From assembly GCA_963921825.1 (NCBI GenBank), contig OY997593.1, forward strand, positions 54,730,039 to 54,794,038: a DNA stretch of 64,000 nucleotides, written 5' to 3'. Numbering within the stretch: the stretch's first letter is position 1; each line of letters begins with the position of its first letter. Source of the DNA: Erodium maritimum. Its lineage: Eukaryota; Streptophyta; Magnoliopsida; Geraniales; Geraniaceae. The notes under the pieces were generated by a model. That model did no database searches and was not told the DNA's origin. It saw only the letters and a program-made list of their open reading frames with translations. The position numbers and the translations under genes were made by a program. This document shows, piece by piece, positions 11,314-23,253 of this stretch.

Positions 11314-13762
11314 TCACTGCACCTGCTCGCCAATCAGATCTAGACCCACCAGCAGGAAGGATATGCCCTGAAACAGCAAGAAGTAAAAATGGATGCCCTG
11401 AGCAGACAAGAGGCTCCTTGCCGCAGCTGTTAGTAGAAGAAGAGCAAGCGCTAGCTCCTTCCTGTATATCCTGTTGTGTTTCTTCTTGCTTGGCTCAACC
11501 TTTGGACTTTCCTCCTCCAGTTCTCCAAGATTAGGCACAGAGCTCCCTCTTTTGTGCTCCGGCTCTTTCTCAGCCAATGACACAAGATCACCTTCTGAGG
11601 ACCGCCCAGACTTCTTAGTCACAACCCACTCATATGCACTGCCAAGCTGGAACAGCCCCGAGATCATGGCATTGAACTTGGTCACAGACATGGTGTTTTC
11701 AAAGAGGAGGTAGGGGACTATGAAGGGGAAGGCTTTCGGGGCCGGTAGGATATTCAGGAATGACATGGTGGCTGGAATGTAGCATACCACCCAAGCTGGG
11801 AGCTCCGCCTCTGGGACAAACATTGTCATGGGGAGAATTATGCAGAAAAGAGTGAAAGAATAGAAGGGCAATATAAGTTTTCTCAGAAGGAAGAACAGGA
11901 AGATCAAATTGAATTTCTTCCAAACACTAATCTGCAACCAACCAAAATATAACAGACCATCATCAGCAATTCCATCAACACACATAACATAAGTAACTAT
12001 CAGTAAATGTATGTTTTACCTTTGATCGGATAATATCAGGCAAACAGAGGCGAAACAATTGCATCGGGCCAGAATGCCATCTGTGTTGTTGCTTCCTGTA
12101 AGCTTCATAAGATTCCGGCAACTCACATTGGCACTGCAATTACAAAACAATCACAGATTAATCTCCTGGGAGAGAATGCAATATAATCTTTACAATCATG
12201 GGAATGAGGTACCTCAACATCATTGAGGAAGATGAACTTCCAGCCATGAAGGTGAGCACGAACAGCAATGTCCATGTCCTCAACAGTGGTCCTCTCCAAC
12301 CAACCACCAGCACCCTCCAAGGCCTTCACCCTCCACACTCCAGCCGTTCCATTGAACCCAAAGAAATTGATGAAAACACTATTCACTTGCTGCTCTACTT
12401 CAAAGTGAAATGATAAATTAATGTTCTGCAACCTTGTCAAAAGGTTCTCGTCCCTGTTCACAAACGACCATCTTGCCTGAACAAGTCCAAGTTCATCATT
12501 ATCCTGTAGGTAACCATTAAAAATGAGTAAGTGGGATTAAGACAAACAATGCATAATCCAAGCTTCACAAATTAAAAACCTTATAAGGAATGTAATTAAC
12601 CTTGAAATGGGGCACAGTTCTTTTAAGGAAATCAGGGGTAGGCTGAAAGTCGGCATCGAAAATGGCAACAAATTCATACTCTTTGACATAGCTACAATTC
12701 ATGGCAGATTTGAGATTACCAGCCTTGTACCCGTCTCTGATCACTCTATGCCTATACACAATCCGAGCACCTTCTTGCTGCCATTTCAGTACCTCCTCCT
12801 TAATCAGCAACTGAGTCACAGGGTCATCCGAATCGTCCAGAACTTGAATCATCAAGTTAGACTTGGGCCAATCCAAATTGCACACAGCAGCAATTGATTG
12901 TTGATAAACCTAATTTCAACAATCTATTCAAATTAAACACAAACCCAAAATGGCTTTACAGATACACAACAGCATTGCACAAACAATGAAACAAACAAAC
13001 AAACATTAAAGTTACCTCTTTTTCGTTACACATGGGAATCTGGACAAGCACCATGGGGAAGAATCCACCCCGGCCGGACTCGAGATCTGCGGTGGCGCCG
13101 GCCACGGGGACGGGCTTGATCTTTTTGAATCTGATCCAGAAACAGCCCAAGCACAGAACCAGCCTGTCCAGGCTCTGAACCAGGAACAGGACAATACAAG
13201 CATTGGCTAGGAATTGCAGAGGAGGAACGAGATAATCCACCCGGAACAAGACCCACCTCGAGTACAAGGAACCGAAAATACCCTTGAATCCCATCGACGC
13301 CAACACCAAGTTCTCCAATTGCAGGTGAGGCGCAACGAAACCCCAGCCCTTGAAATACGCAACCACCTCGAACACCAGCATTAGCACGGACAGGAGCAAG
13401 AACACCCTGATACAGGAATAGAACCTCCCCTTGGTCTCAGTCCTGTCGCCGTCCGTATCGGTTTTCCCGGAGGCGACGCGGCGGCGCACGGAGGCGGCGA
13501 GGGAGAACATTGTGGAGCCAATGGAGGTGAGGCAGCCAGCGGCCTTGTGGGCCTTGAGGAGGAGGACCCAGGTGAGCTGCTTGGCGTTCTTGTTCCGGGC
13601 CCGGTCGCGACGGTCCAGGTCGGAAGGCTGGCTTCCGATGAGGAAGTCGTCCTCCGAAGGACCCTCCAGCTCCACCATGGACCAGTTCGGATTCTCCATC
13701 TTCACGACCACCGGCGTGCCCCTGTGGCTCTCCTTGGCCCACCAATCGAACGACGGAGGCAT
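11314..13762 (-). CDS. CSLC: CSLC-family xyloglucan glucan synthase (cellulose synthase-like C)
   Basis: Five exons on the minus strand, all phase 0 with GT-AG introns: 13762-13016, 12909-12601, 12503-12213, 12133-12020, 11931-11314. They encode 692 residues, about the usual CSLC length. The enzyme is a GT2 glycosyltransferase of the Golgi membrane that polymerises the beta-1,4-glucan backbone of xyloglucan from UDP-glucose. Visible features: conserved N-terminal [20 protein letters not shown]; two membrane segments near residues 112-135 and 175-205; the GT2 catalytic motifs DDSDD (274-278), DAD (334-336), TVED (Asp428) and QQHRW (464-468); a C-terminal bundle of hydrophobic segments from about residue 492. 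The Ser/Lys-rich loop near 600-650 is typical. The N-terminus looks most like the CSLC6/CSLC12 branch, but I cannot settle the paralogue. No stop or frameshift is seen, so it should be functional. Confidence 0.95.
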
Positions 13763-14650
13763 TTTCGCGATCGTATTTCAAATACCCACCTCGAGGAAAC
13801 CCAATCAGAATCGAAAATGGAGCTCGAAGACGAACACAAGTGAAAAAGCTACGAACTTGATCTCATTGCGAGAGAAAAGAGAATATGGGTAAGTGAAGAA
13901 ACAAGTTGTAAATTCAAGTTAAGGTTTCTAGAGAAGAAAAGGAAACAAAAGAGCCGCTTAACTTGCAGATGAGTCCAAATCAATCACAGCTTGCAATTTA
14001 TTTTTCGCAAATGTGAAAATGACAATAATAACAAGATGAAAAAGTGCAACACATGAAGAAAATTGGATGGAGACGATGGTTACAGCTCAACACGTTTTTG
14101 AATTCCTTTTTCCTTCCCCTAAATTAAAAATAATTAAACCCCATGCCTACCTTCCTGCTGCAAAATTTCAAATCTTTTTACTGCAAAAAAAAATAAATGG
14201 AAGCAGATCAATCATCATCACTCACGGTAAATAAAAACCAGCCGCTGTAACTCCGTAAACCAATGGCTGAAACAAATTGTTTCGCATGAACTGCACCATT
14301 TTTTTTTTTATGTTTTGTAATGAAAGGAATGAGAAAATAAAGAGAAGCGTGGTTATTATTTCTGGGGAATTCGATTTCCTTTTGTCTTGTGGAAATGAAA
14401 TCTGAGAAAGTGGTGGCAGTAAATTTCTGGTTATTCATTTTTTGTTTACCGGAGAGAGAGTGAGTAAATGATGGCACGCGAAACCGCAGGTCCGAGAAAA
14501 TTCGAGCCGTGACCATATCTAACTACCAAACCAAACGCGTAGTTACAAAAATTAAATACGTAATTAATTACTAAAATTAATAAAAGAAAATGGACAATAA
14601 TAGATTGGATAGACGGCTGAAAACAGACCAAGAGACGGAGTCACAAACCC
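13763..14650 (-). promoter_or_regulatory. Upstream region of the CSLC gene
   Basis: Non-coding AT-rich sequence immediately 5' of the CSLC start on the minus strand. It should contain the 5' leader and proximal promoter. I see no unambiguous TATA box placement. The small frames at 14208-14631 are not convincing genes. Confidence 0.4.
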
Positions 14651-15027
14651 CAGTAAAAAATGGTTCACCGGTTATTAAGGAGCTCTCTCTAATTATGGGT
14701 TGTTATTACACGCGCCTTAATTGTGGTGGATACAGTACTCAGTACTTGTTTATTATTGTGTATCCGTAAGAGTAACTTGAATTGACTTTTTTATCCCTGA
14801 GCACCGACAGATTTTGACAAAAACTATGTGAGGGTTCGAGGTTAGTTTAGGGATAAACGTAAGAACACGGCTGGGTTCTGTTACAGCAGTACGTAGTGTA
14901 ATCAATGTCTCTGATCATGACTCTTCTCCAGAGCCGTGCATCTCCATCCAACAAATATGCAGATCTGATTGGTCGTTCGGTGAGATCTACGGTTGTCCGC
15001 TGTATCGTAACATTCCCCAGTCGCTGT

Positions 15028-15338
15028 CACGTGATACAACACGAGTTTGAAGTGGGCGCCGCTCAAAATTCAAAAGATTTGGCTCAGGGGCAAAACAGTC
15101 ATTTGAAACATGACATCACATTAAACAGTGGCGATTTTGGTATTTCGAGGAAATGGATGGGCCGAAGAGCAACTCTACTCTACGCGACGGTAAGACACAG
15201 TTGTGTATCAGTGTCTGAAGCGGTAAATGGAAGTATGGGGACACGTGTTGGTGAGATGGCTAGCGTAGAGGCAAATCAGGAAGTGCACGTGACAGCATAA
15301 AGAATGAGATCATCGTGACCGTCTGAGAGGGACACGTG
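15028..15338. promoter_or_regulatory. Cluster of four CACGTG G-boxes
   Basis: Exact CACGTG hexamers occur at 15028-15033, 15242-15247, 15286-15291 and 15333-15338, the last three within 97 bp; two are extended to ACACGTG. A fifth lies at 16486-16491. G-boxes are bound by bHLH and bZIP factors. The cluster is 1.3-1.6 kb upstream of the CSLC start and could be a distal regulatory module, or it could serve an unseen transcript on the plus strand. The link to a gene is inference. Confidence 0.5.
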
Positions 15339-15611
15339 GATAGGGTGTGGTCCTTGGCGAGACAGGTAGGGCTCCACATCGCCGATCGCTCATGCATGCA
15401 CAGTGTGAAATGTTTTAATGAAGTTAGGTGTCCTAAGTTTAGTCAGTCTAAATCGGAAGTTAGTTAAATTTATACGAGTATTAGGATAAGGGACATTTAG
15501 ATGCTTCTTTGATTAGTTGCATTTTAACTTTGTCGTGTATAGTGTACATGTCCTGATTTGACAGCATTTTACTTTATAAAAATAATTGGTTGACCTTTCA
15601 ACTCACATTTT

Positions 15612-15954
15612 TGTTTGAAAATGTTATAATCAATTAATTATTTCTAAATTACAAACACATTGGAGAAGTGACATGTGTATATTACATGAGGCCACCACTT
15701 GTTTTTCTATAAATAGAGGTATCAAATTATTGTATTAGATACAACCAATATACTCTCAACACAACATTTTTTATAAGTCATTCTCAATATAGGAGTACAA
15801 ATTTTCTCTATTCTTTAATTCTCAATCTCAAGTGTTATTTTTTGTTTGTTCGGTGACCAACTCGTAGATACCAATCTTCGTATCTTTTGGGATTATAGGT
15901 GTCTTGGTGTTGGTTTCATCCAAATTCAATTTTGTAAACACAATCTTACAACAC
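15612..15954 (+). mobile_element. Copia-like LTR with adjoining primer-binding site
   Basis: Starts TGTTTGAAAATGTTATAATC, contains a TATA-like ctataaatagagg at about 15706-15718 and ends at about 15954. It is followed by attatcagcacga (15955-15967), a sequence I recognise as the start of the internal region of several plant Copia elements. The internal region is not retained beyond a short distance. The exact left end is an estimate. Confidence 0.5.
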
Positions 15955-16574
15955 ATTATCAGCACGACTTACTCTACCGTTCAGGAATCAAAGGTATGAA
16001 CCTAAGTCATGCTTGCATCCACCTCATGGTTTAATAATACCATGCAAATGGACATTTTATTAATTACGTGTGTATGAGGTTTATACAATAAGCTCTGGTT
16101 TTCTAAAGAAAAACTCAACTGAGAACTGATAAAGATATTAATAGCCCGCCTCCTTTTTCACACATATCTATGACCTAAACACTATTGTGCTTCTAAAAAC
16201 CACACATGAGCAAGTACAATATCGAGGTTCAAGGTTGATAACCTTGAATATGTAGAATAGTGAATTTGAACCTTTTAGTTAAATTGTACTTTACAGTTGT
16301 AAGGTTTATAATTGGGGTTCACTGTGTTGATCGAATGCTTGGTTTTTATTCTTTTTCTCGATCCGAAGTGTAAATCAATGTGTTTTTGTGTAATCAAAGA
16401 CATTAATTAATTGTTTTAGAACAATATCAACCTAATGACTATAAATTATGGATGTCGTTTGCAAAAAATCGGGTTTATTAAAAACCACGTGGCGGCTTCT
16501 GATTGGTCGCCAACGAGTCTCCACTCGCGGTTCATGGTTTAGTGGATCGCGAACCGCGAGTCGCACGTTAGTCG

Positions 16575-18256
16575 TAGGGATGGAAAAATAACCCGAATCG
16601 GATGGATACCCGATGTTCTCGACCCGATCGGGTAGGGTATTGACCAGGTATTATTTTAATCAGGTATGGTATTACCTGTTGGTCGGATAAGTATATCGGG
16701 TATGGGCACGATGCTGGTTTGACATTACCCGCCCCGAACCCGACCCGATCTTATTACATATACATACACAAAGAAGTTAATAATAGTAAACCTAACAATA
16801 AGTCAATTATAATTAAGAAGTTGTACGATCATAACTCATAAGCCCATAACACGCGCAATTGCAAAAAGGCACACAGCACTACATGTTATTTTTTTCTCTT
16901 TTATCAATCAATTAGTTTTTTCGGATTTTTTTTAAATGACAATGACTTATTGCAGGCTCCAATCTTATAAGATACAGGAGAGGGCAAGGGATATAAACCC
17001 TCAGTTACAAACCTGAGCACCAGCAACTACACGACCTCAACCCAGAAACTCCACAAAGGGAGCAAACCCAACAACAGTCCCTAAAACTTACAACCGGACT
17101 TCAACCGGTTAACAACTAAACATGTTATAGACCTTAAACAAATTAGTAGCAAACTGAAGAACAAGGTCAAAAAAGCTACACTGAAGCTTAAAATAACAAC
17201 TGAAGAAGAATACACATAGTCTTAACCTCAAAACATCAAGAAACAAATTTTTTAAAATGGATCTAAAATTCAAATTTAACCACTAGTAAGCTCAAAATTA
17301 AAAACAGAAAAGAAAAAGTCTCAAGTGTAGCTACAGGCAACAAAGCAATCAGAGAAAAGTCCATAATTCTCCAGCAACCACCTCTCATTCCCTCGGCACT
17401 CAAAACATGAGACCTAGTACACTAACCACCAACCATCCAAAACTAGTACCTCTTCCCGAACCTCTAGTCAATCCCATTCAAAGTGCCGTTAGGCAATACC
17501 CTCACGATGGCCATCACCGACCGTGAGGCCCCAACCCCACAAATGAAGAGAAGATGAAGAAGAGAGATAGATTTCGAAGAGTAGGATGTCGGAATGTGGT
17601 AAATGTCAGATTTGTACTCTCAGATCTCGGAGATGAGATCTCGACGAAGGTCAGCACCAATCTGACGACCACCAGGGGAGAGGCCCAATCCCAAGGTCTT
17701 AAAGTAAGATCAAAAGATACTGGGCAACAAATTAGACGGGGGAGGAGGAGCCGAGAGAAGAGTTCGACCTTAGGTGAGGTTGCCCATAACTATGAATAGA
17801 GCCCGAACCCATCCGATCTGAGCAAGAGGTCGCCAATAGCGAAGCCACCAATCAGGAACCACCTGTTTCCAAGAACCGAAGTTGGGGCCACGAGATTGAG
17901 GGAGGAAACATTAGGTCGCCTCTTTGAAGCACGAGCCACCAAGAAGAGGTGGAATGGCGAGGCCGCAAGTCGAAATCTGGCCAAAAAATCCAGATCTGAG
18001 TCGCGAAATCGAGAAGCACTGAGCTCCAAATCCGGTTCCAAACCGAAAAGAAGGAGTCACATCTCACCAGGGAAACGAAAATAAAACAGAGCCTCTGACG
18101 ACCACCATGGCCAAGGGTTACGACTATCGTCGTTGGCAAAAAGAGTGAAGGAGAGAGGTTCGCGGGTATGGATAGGACACAAGTATTGGGTATAAAAATC
18201 GGATAGAATACGAGTATCATAAAACCCAATACATACCCTACCCTTTATCATCTCTA
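16575..18256. mobile_element. hAT-like non-autonomous DNA transposon, decayed
   Basis: The left end TAGGGATGG and the right end CATCTCTA (TAGAGATG on the other strand) resemble plant hAT termini. Both ends are followed inward by runs of GGGTA/CCCGA-type words, as in many such elements. The 8-bp flanks are GTTAGTCG (16567-16574) and ATTAATCA (18257-18264); they differ at three positions, each G to A. No transposase is visible. Confidence 0.45.
16918..18110 (-). mobile_element. LINE-like retroposon in minus orientation, inside the hAT-like element
   Basis: Read on the minus strand it begins GC-rich with coding-like composition (about 18110 to 17550) and ends AT-rich in a tail of the form aaaaaaaatccgaaaaaac (plus strand about 16917-16935). 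This 5' GC-rich / 3' tail structure is like the retroposons at 18667 and 49145. I found no clear target duplication and no domain. Confidence 0.4.
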
Positions 18257-18654
18257 ATTAATCATATCTATAACATTGCGACTCGCGACTTAGGGATTAT
18301 TATTAAACCATAAAGTGGTTTGTGATATTGTGTGTCTGAGGAGGAAAATAGCCTTGTTTTTAATTATTTGGTTACAAGAGGCCGTTATTGAGTTTTGATT
18401 AATATGGATGGGTTGGTACCTGGTGGGTTGTGTCTTATCATCCAAATTTATGCAAAATAATATAGATGGAAACGTGGAGCAGTCTTGAGTTGAGCATGTA
18501 TGACATGCTGCCCTTATAAGTGATCTTTCTTATCCTCTTTTTGCTCATCAGCTATTCGGACTCTACGAGATACATTATGGTCCAACTTCACGTTTCTATT
18601 TCATCGACACACCCCACTCTTCACTAACCCTAATTTTATCTTTTACACTCAAGT

Positions 18655-18666
18655 AAGGTGACAGAT
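18655..18666 (+). repeat. Target-site duplication, left copy (element 18667-20727)
   Basis: AAGGTGACAGAT, repeated at 20728-20739. The first two A could also belong to the tail. Confidence 0.8.
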
Positions 18667-20727
18667 AATCTTGGCTTGGCTCTCGCAGTAAACCCTAGCC
18701 AAAGCACAAAAAAAACTCTGACTTGGGAACTGTGCGCGTTTCTTCTACCTCTGCTAACCCTAAACCCGTTGCCTCCTTTTTCCCTCGTCGGTGACGGGCA
18801 CGACCATCTCGGCTGTGGCTGTTGCCGGTGAGGTTCTCCCCCAAGACTGTCACTGGTTTTTTCTCTCAGTTTTTCCCACTTCTCCCCTCAACCCAAGCTC
18901 CTTCCCTCCCTTGATTCTAAACGCCTCGTCCTGCCTCTCCTCTTCCCTCCTCTGCTGTTGCCAAGTCCTTCTTGGTGAAGGTTTCGTCGTCGGCCAGCTG
19001 CCGACCTGCGTGAGCTCGGAACCTCGCTCCGTCTGGTCATGTTGGTTCGTCTTGCTGCTCCATTCGCCTCATGTTGTGCTCGTCTCGTAGGAGTTCCCAG
19101 CCTCGTCTCGCCGGAGTCCCAGATCTGGTTGCTGGTCGCATGCGGCTGTGTTTCTGTGGCGCGGGTCCGGGTCAAGAAGCGGGTAGGGTTCTGGCCCGGG
19201 CCAGGTCTGATGGTGGGCCTGTACGTCTGGTGGGTCGAGCTACTGGACTGGGTCTGGGTGGCTTTTCTAGGTCAGTTAGTGGACCGGGTCGTCTGGTGGG
19301 TCATGTTCTTAGATTGGGTTAGGTTATGGGCTTTTGCCTGGTTCAGGCCCAGCTTCGTTCTAGGTTCGATCTTGCCTCGTTTTCGGATTGTGTCCGAAAT
19401 TCTCTACTCCCTTACTGGAGCTGCTTGTCGGAATTATTCGGCTCCTAGCAGTTACAAGGATGTCGGGCCGGTTTAGGTGTTGGCCTCCAGGTTTTTCGAT
19501 TTCGTTGTTTCTCCATTAGAGTGGTGTGGTGGGGGACTGAGCGTTTCCTCCGGGGCTTGTCAAGGCATTGGTGGTTCTTTGAGACTTGTGGTATGGTTGA
19601 GGCTCGAGCGTTGCTTCGGAGGTGCTTCTTTCAGAGCTGGTCGTCTTTCTTAATGCTGGTCGTGGGACACGTTTCTGCATCTTCTTGGGAGTGGATCGTT
19701 GTGGCTCTAGTCTGGGTGCAGCTGTTGGTTCGCTATGTTGCCTAGCATTTTCTTCTCAGGTCTGATCGTGGGACGCGTTTCCTCATCCTCGGGTGCTGAT
19801 CGTCGTGGACCTGGTGGTTAGCTGAGGCTCACTGGTATTCCTCTTCTCCTGCTATAGTTTAGTGTTCCCCTCATTGTGCCATTATCGTTATCTGTTGGAT
19901 TTACTCATCTTCCTCCCACTTTGTTGGGTAGGTTTCGTCGGTTTTTGGGTGTTGTCCCTTGACGAGTAGTTTGGCCTTAGCGCCATTAAGCAGTGTTCCT
20001 TCAATATCGATTTTAGTATAGTGTGTTCTTGAGGGTAATCCCCTTTAGAACTGTCTCTGTCGTTTGTGGTATTGGCCACCGACTTGTTAGTGACCGTCTT
20101 CCAGTCTATGTGACGGATTGATGGTCCTAATGGGACAGGGTTTTCTTCTGACTATGGCAGTAGATTGGTTTATCTCAATATCGTTTGTGCTTAATGTTTG
20201 GAAAATCCCGGTTTTGACCTATCCTTCCTTGTGTGCTTCATGGTGGCTATATTCGGGTGTGAGTCTACTTTTTTAGTCGTCTTTTTTCATTCCCGGGTCT
20301 GCGTACCCCTTCTCACCTCAGGGTCTGCGAACCCATTCATTTCTGGGTATGCGTACCCATTCATTTTAGGGTCTGCGTACCCTTTCACTTTAGGGTATGC
20401 GTACCCACTCACTTCACTTCCGGGTCTGCGTACCAATTCACTTCAGGGCCTGCGTACCCATTCACTTCAGAGGTTTCCCCGGTGTGGGGTTTCAGGGTCT
20501 GCGTACCCTTTCATTGCTTCATTCTGGGTATGCGTACCTTTTCATTGCTTCATTCAGGGTCTGCGTACCCCAATCATCTTCAGGGTCTGCGTACCCATTC
20601 ATAGCTACCAGGGTGGTAGCCGTTGTTGTGGTCTTTTTTTTGTTGCAGAGTTTGTAGCTAGACTCTCTTCTTGTACTCCTCTTCCTCCTTGAGAGATGTT
20701 TACTTTAAAAAAAATTGCTGATAAAAA
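18667..20727 (+). mobile_element. Full-length LINE-like retroposon without a recognisable gene (family B)
   Basis: A 2061-bp insertion flanked by a 12-bp duplication. It begins aatcttggcttggctc, has a GC-rich first half, and ends tgctgataaaaaa. Blocks near 20050-20145 (tctctgtcgtttgtgg, gaccgattgatggtcct-like) recur at 39580-39670 in the second copy of the family (29110-40100). Open frames such as 19039-19476 (Trp-rich) and 20198-20692 show no known domain and are not conserved in the other copy, so I treat the element as non-coding and mobilised in trans. Confidence 0.7.
20295..20596. repeat. Array of 11 imperfect 14-bp palindromes, GGGTMTGCGTACCC
   Basis: Units start at 20295, 20322, 20345, 20369, 20393, 20422, 20446, 20495, 20525, 20557 and 20583. 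The core is GGGTCTGCGTACCC or GGGTATGCGTACCC, able to pair GGGTA with TACCC; spacers are short T/C-rich words such as attcacttca. Spacing is mostly 23-32 bp. It lies inside the family-B retroposon near its 3' end and is missing from the other copy. Confidence 0.9.
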
Positions 20728-20739
20728 AAGGTGACAGAT
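20728..20739 (+). repeat. Target-site duplication, right copy (element 18667-20727)
   Basis: AAGGTGACAGAT, identical to 18655-18666. Confidence 0.8.
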
Positions 20740-20949
20740 TTGAGTGAAGAAGAACGCATTCGAAGGAGAGGTAGATGGATCAATAAACTGTGCACGGTCG
20801 AATCTCAATTGCCCCAAAATTACTGAGAGGGGAAGATTGTCAATTGGTTCAATGGAACATAAAAGGGTATAAGATGCATTAACACCGTTCTTTCTACGGA
20901 ACATCTATAGGTAAACAAATGTGGATAATGAGGTTATTAGAGCTATCCA

Positions 20950-21237
20950 TAGCAGGAAAAAAATGTTTGTATGCTTTTTGTTAAAGCATAGAAATCATTC
21001 ATAAACTTCTTTACTGCAAATACAGATACAGGCATTTGGGAGCGGTGTTTCGAATCTTGGTGGTAATAAATTCGAAAACAGAAAGGAAGGGTTATGCACA
21101 GTTTCGAAAAGGTCCATGACGCTTATCTTGTAACAAGATTTGTTGGTTATTTGTAGAATTGTAGCTAATTCTTGTAACTCCTCTTTCACCTCAAAATAGA
21201 TTTCAATTAATCAAATTGTTTTGCCGATAATAAAAAA
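20950..21237 (+). mobile_element. 5'-truncated family-B-like retroposon
   Basis: The end of the block reads ttgtaactcctctttcacctc ... ttttgccgataataaaaa, like the 3' ends at 20665-20729 (cttgtactcctcttcctcc ... attgctgataaaaa) and 890-914. The 5' boundary is an estimate and no duplication was found. Confidence 0.5.
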
Positions 21238-23253
21238 TCGGCTAATCCAAATAGCTATAGGGAGAGGACCCATGTTCCCATAGAGACACACTAGTAACAC
21301 AATTTGTACTTTTCCCGACTTGACTCGGATGGACTTGTTTTGTCTATTAAGCATATTGGCTCTCGGTGGAAATATTTGGAGGAGGCGAAGATGATACTAC
21401 GCATCCAAGGATGTCCCCAAGAGAAGAAGGAGGCTTAGGATCGGGTTGTGCCAGATCTCATTGGGATGGACGTGTCTCCTTAAATACGTCCCGCTCTCCA
21501 GTCCGAGACTCATTGGACCTAATGAGATTGCATAGCTGACTTCACCTGGTTGATTTTTCCTACTATGTCGTACAAGCCCGAGAAACGGAAGCCCTCCCGG
21601 CCCAAGGCCTTGATCCACCTGTCTTCCTTTGTATAGCCGACATCATCCACATTCTGATCCCAGAGGAAGGCAAACCCCCGTTTGTGACCTTCTATCGGCA
21701 TCTGCGTCCCCAATGGAAGCCTAGGTTGCGGTGAAGCACAACGGTGCGATCACCCGCTTTCATCGTCTTAGAGAAGAGGACGTAGTAGAGCGCCTTTAAT
21801 ACCTTGTCCCGATCGTTCTAGGATGGAATATAGAAGATAACCGTCAAACTAGATGTAGGAGGATATTAGTAACAATGAATGGGTGGAACGGAGCCCGGGG
21901 AGATGAACCAGTCGAGCACGTGGTCGGGAAAGGAGAGGCAACCATAACCAAGAGCGATAATGGTGAGGGAGGGAGTTGGGTCGATAGATGGTATGTTGCG
22001 TAGAAAGAAATTCGTCGACATCGAATATGATCGACTAAGAGCATCTCGCTGAGAATACGATGCTTAATTCATAATAATCCAAATATAATTTTTTGTATGT
22101 TTAAGAGTGTTTGAGTAACAAACGGTCTTGACAAACCGATAACTTCCTCTTAGGGGTTTCGAATTCTCCCTTCTCCCCCTTATTTCTGCCTCTGCTTCCA
22201 CATTGGTCCAACAACCATGGCATCATCTCCACCACTACCACCGAGCAAGTCCCTAGCCACTCGTCTCACCATGCATCGCTCCTCCACGCCACAAACAACC
22301 ACATACCCCATTGACACCCACTGTCACTGATGCACCATACCCCCATCGTCACTGCTCCTCGGCGCCCCTCGCCTTCACCTTCATCACCTTCCAATGAACC
22401 GCACGACATCATGGGGACAAAGGACCCAACCTCTGAAATCCATCTATGTCCTCGCTGTGCAACGTCGCCCCTTCTCTACCAGGAGAGCCTATATCCCGAT
22501 ATGGAACATTCTGTCTATGACAGGTCCACGCGAGTTGTCTCCGTCACGGAGATCCCCCCTGAGAGAATGATAACGACTTGCATCACTCATGGATTCCCAT
22601 GGGATCTTATATCCATGTTAGGACTCGGAGTATCGGTCGCACTTGAATCGTGGCTCATCCAACGATGCCCTCATCCCGGAGGGGACTCAGGAATTTCATC
22701 AACATAGTCCGACAAATTGATCATACGAGGTAAAACTGGAATCAGGAATGGGAATCTGCCCCACGTGATCCCCTCATAAATGACAGGGCTCAACGCTAGA
22801 GGGTATCCCCGTGAAGAACAATCTTCCAGCAAGAAAGGGTGATGGAGGAACCATTAACATGAGACTTGAATCGCGGACTACCGGACCAATACCAAGGGTG
22901 AGGGCGATTCTACTCAAGATCCGCATAATAGTGGATACATGCTGCGGAGACTAAGAGGCAACCGTCATCAGGAGAGAGATCCCCACAATCCCAAGGATCA
23001 CCACATGGATCCAGCAGTGATGGACCTCGGGTTGAACAGGAGCTGGAACGATCCGACTCCTCCTCATCTAACAGGATCGCGGGATCGGACAATGTTATGC
23101 AAAATGAACTTGAGAACAACCCCCTTGACAGGGAAGATGGCTCCACTAGAACGTCAGCGAGTCTTGGTCACCACCTCTCTGGTCATCATGAGGCCCTTGT
23201 GGCATCACGAGGTGTCGTAGAGGAGCCATACCCCGACCCCAAATGTACATATT
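21238..23253. other. GC-rich degenerate repeat-like region, unassigned
   Basis: Base composition changes to GC-rich with frequent CG. Interrupted frames occur on both strands (21397-21713 minus, 22330-22707 plus, 22910-23220 both). The pattern resembles decayed LINE ORF1 sequence, and the plus-strand Ser/Pro-rich start near 22215 is like the 5' ends of the ORF1-only elements. I recognise no domain. The LTR-like repeat at 23254 interrupts it on the right. Confidence 0.3.

Larger units (their letters stand above)
16534..18318. repeat. Outer inverted repeat around the hAT-like element
   Basis: The left arm (about 16534-16570, tggtttagtggatcgcg...gcgagtcgcacgtta) is matched in inverted orientation by the right arm (about 18275-18318, cattgcgactcgcgactta...ttaaaccata). 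This indicates an older fold-back element into which the hAT-like element later jumped. Arms are imperfect. Confidence 0.4.

Noticed and set aside
14905..15300. 131-residue open frame upstream of the CSLC gene
   Set aside because: No recognised domain, no clear splice or promoter context, and it overlaps the G-box cluster. I found no reason to call it a gene.
19039..19476. Trp-rich 145-residue frame resembling a membrane protein
   Set aside because: Composition follows GT-rich retroposon sequence; no counterpart in the second copy.
20295..20596. CRISPR-like array
   Set aside because: Plant DNA; the repeats are 14 bp with short, similar T/C-rich spacers and lie in a retroposon.
20198..20692. 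164-residue frame with repeated AYPF / VCVP units
   Set aside because: The repeats come from the palindrome array read in two frames; the frame is absent from the other copy of the element.
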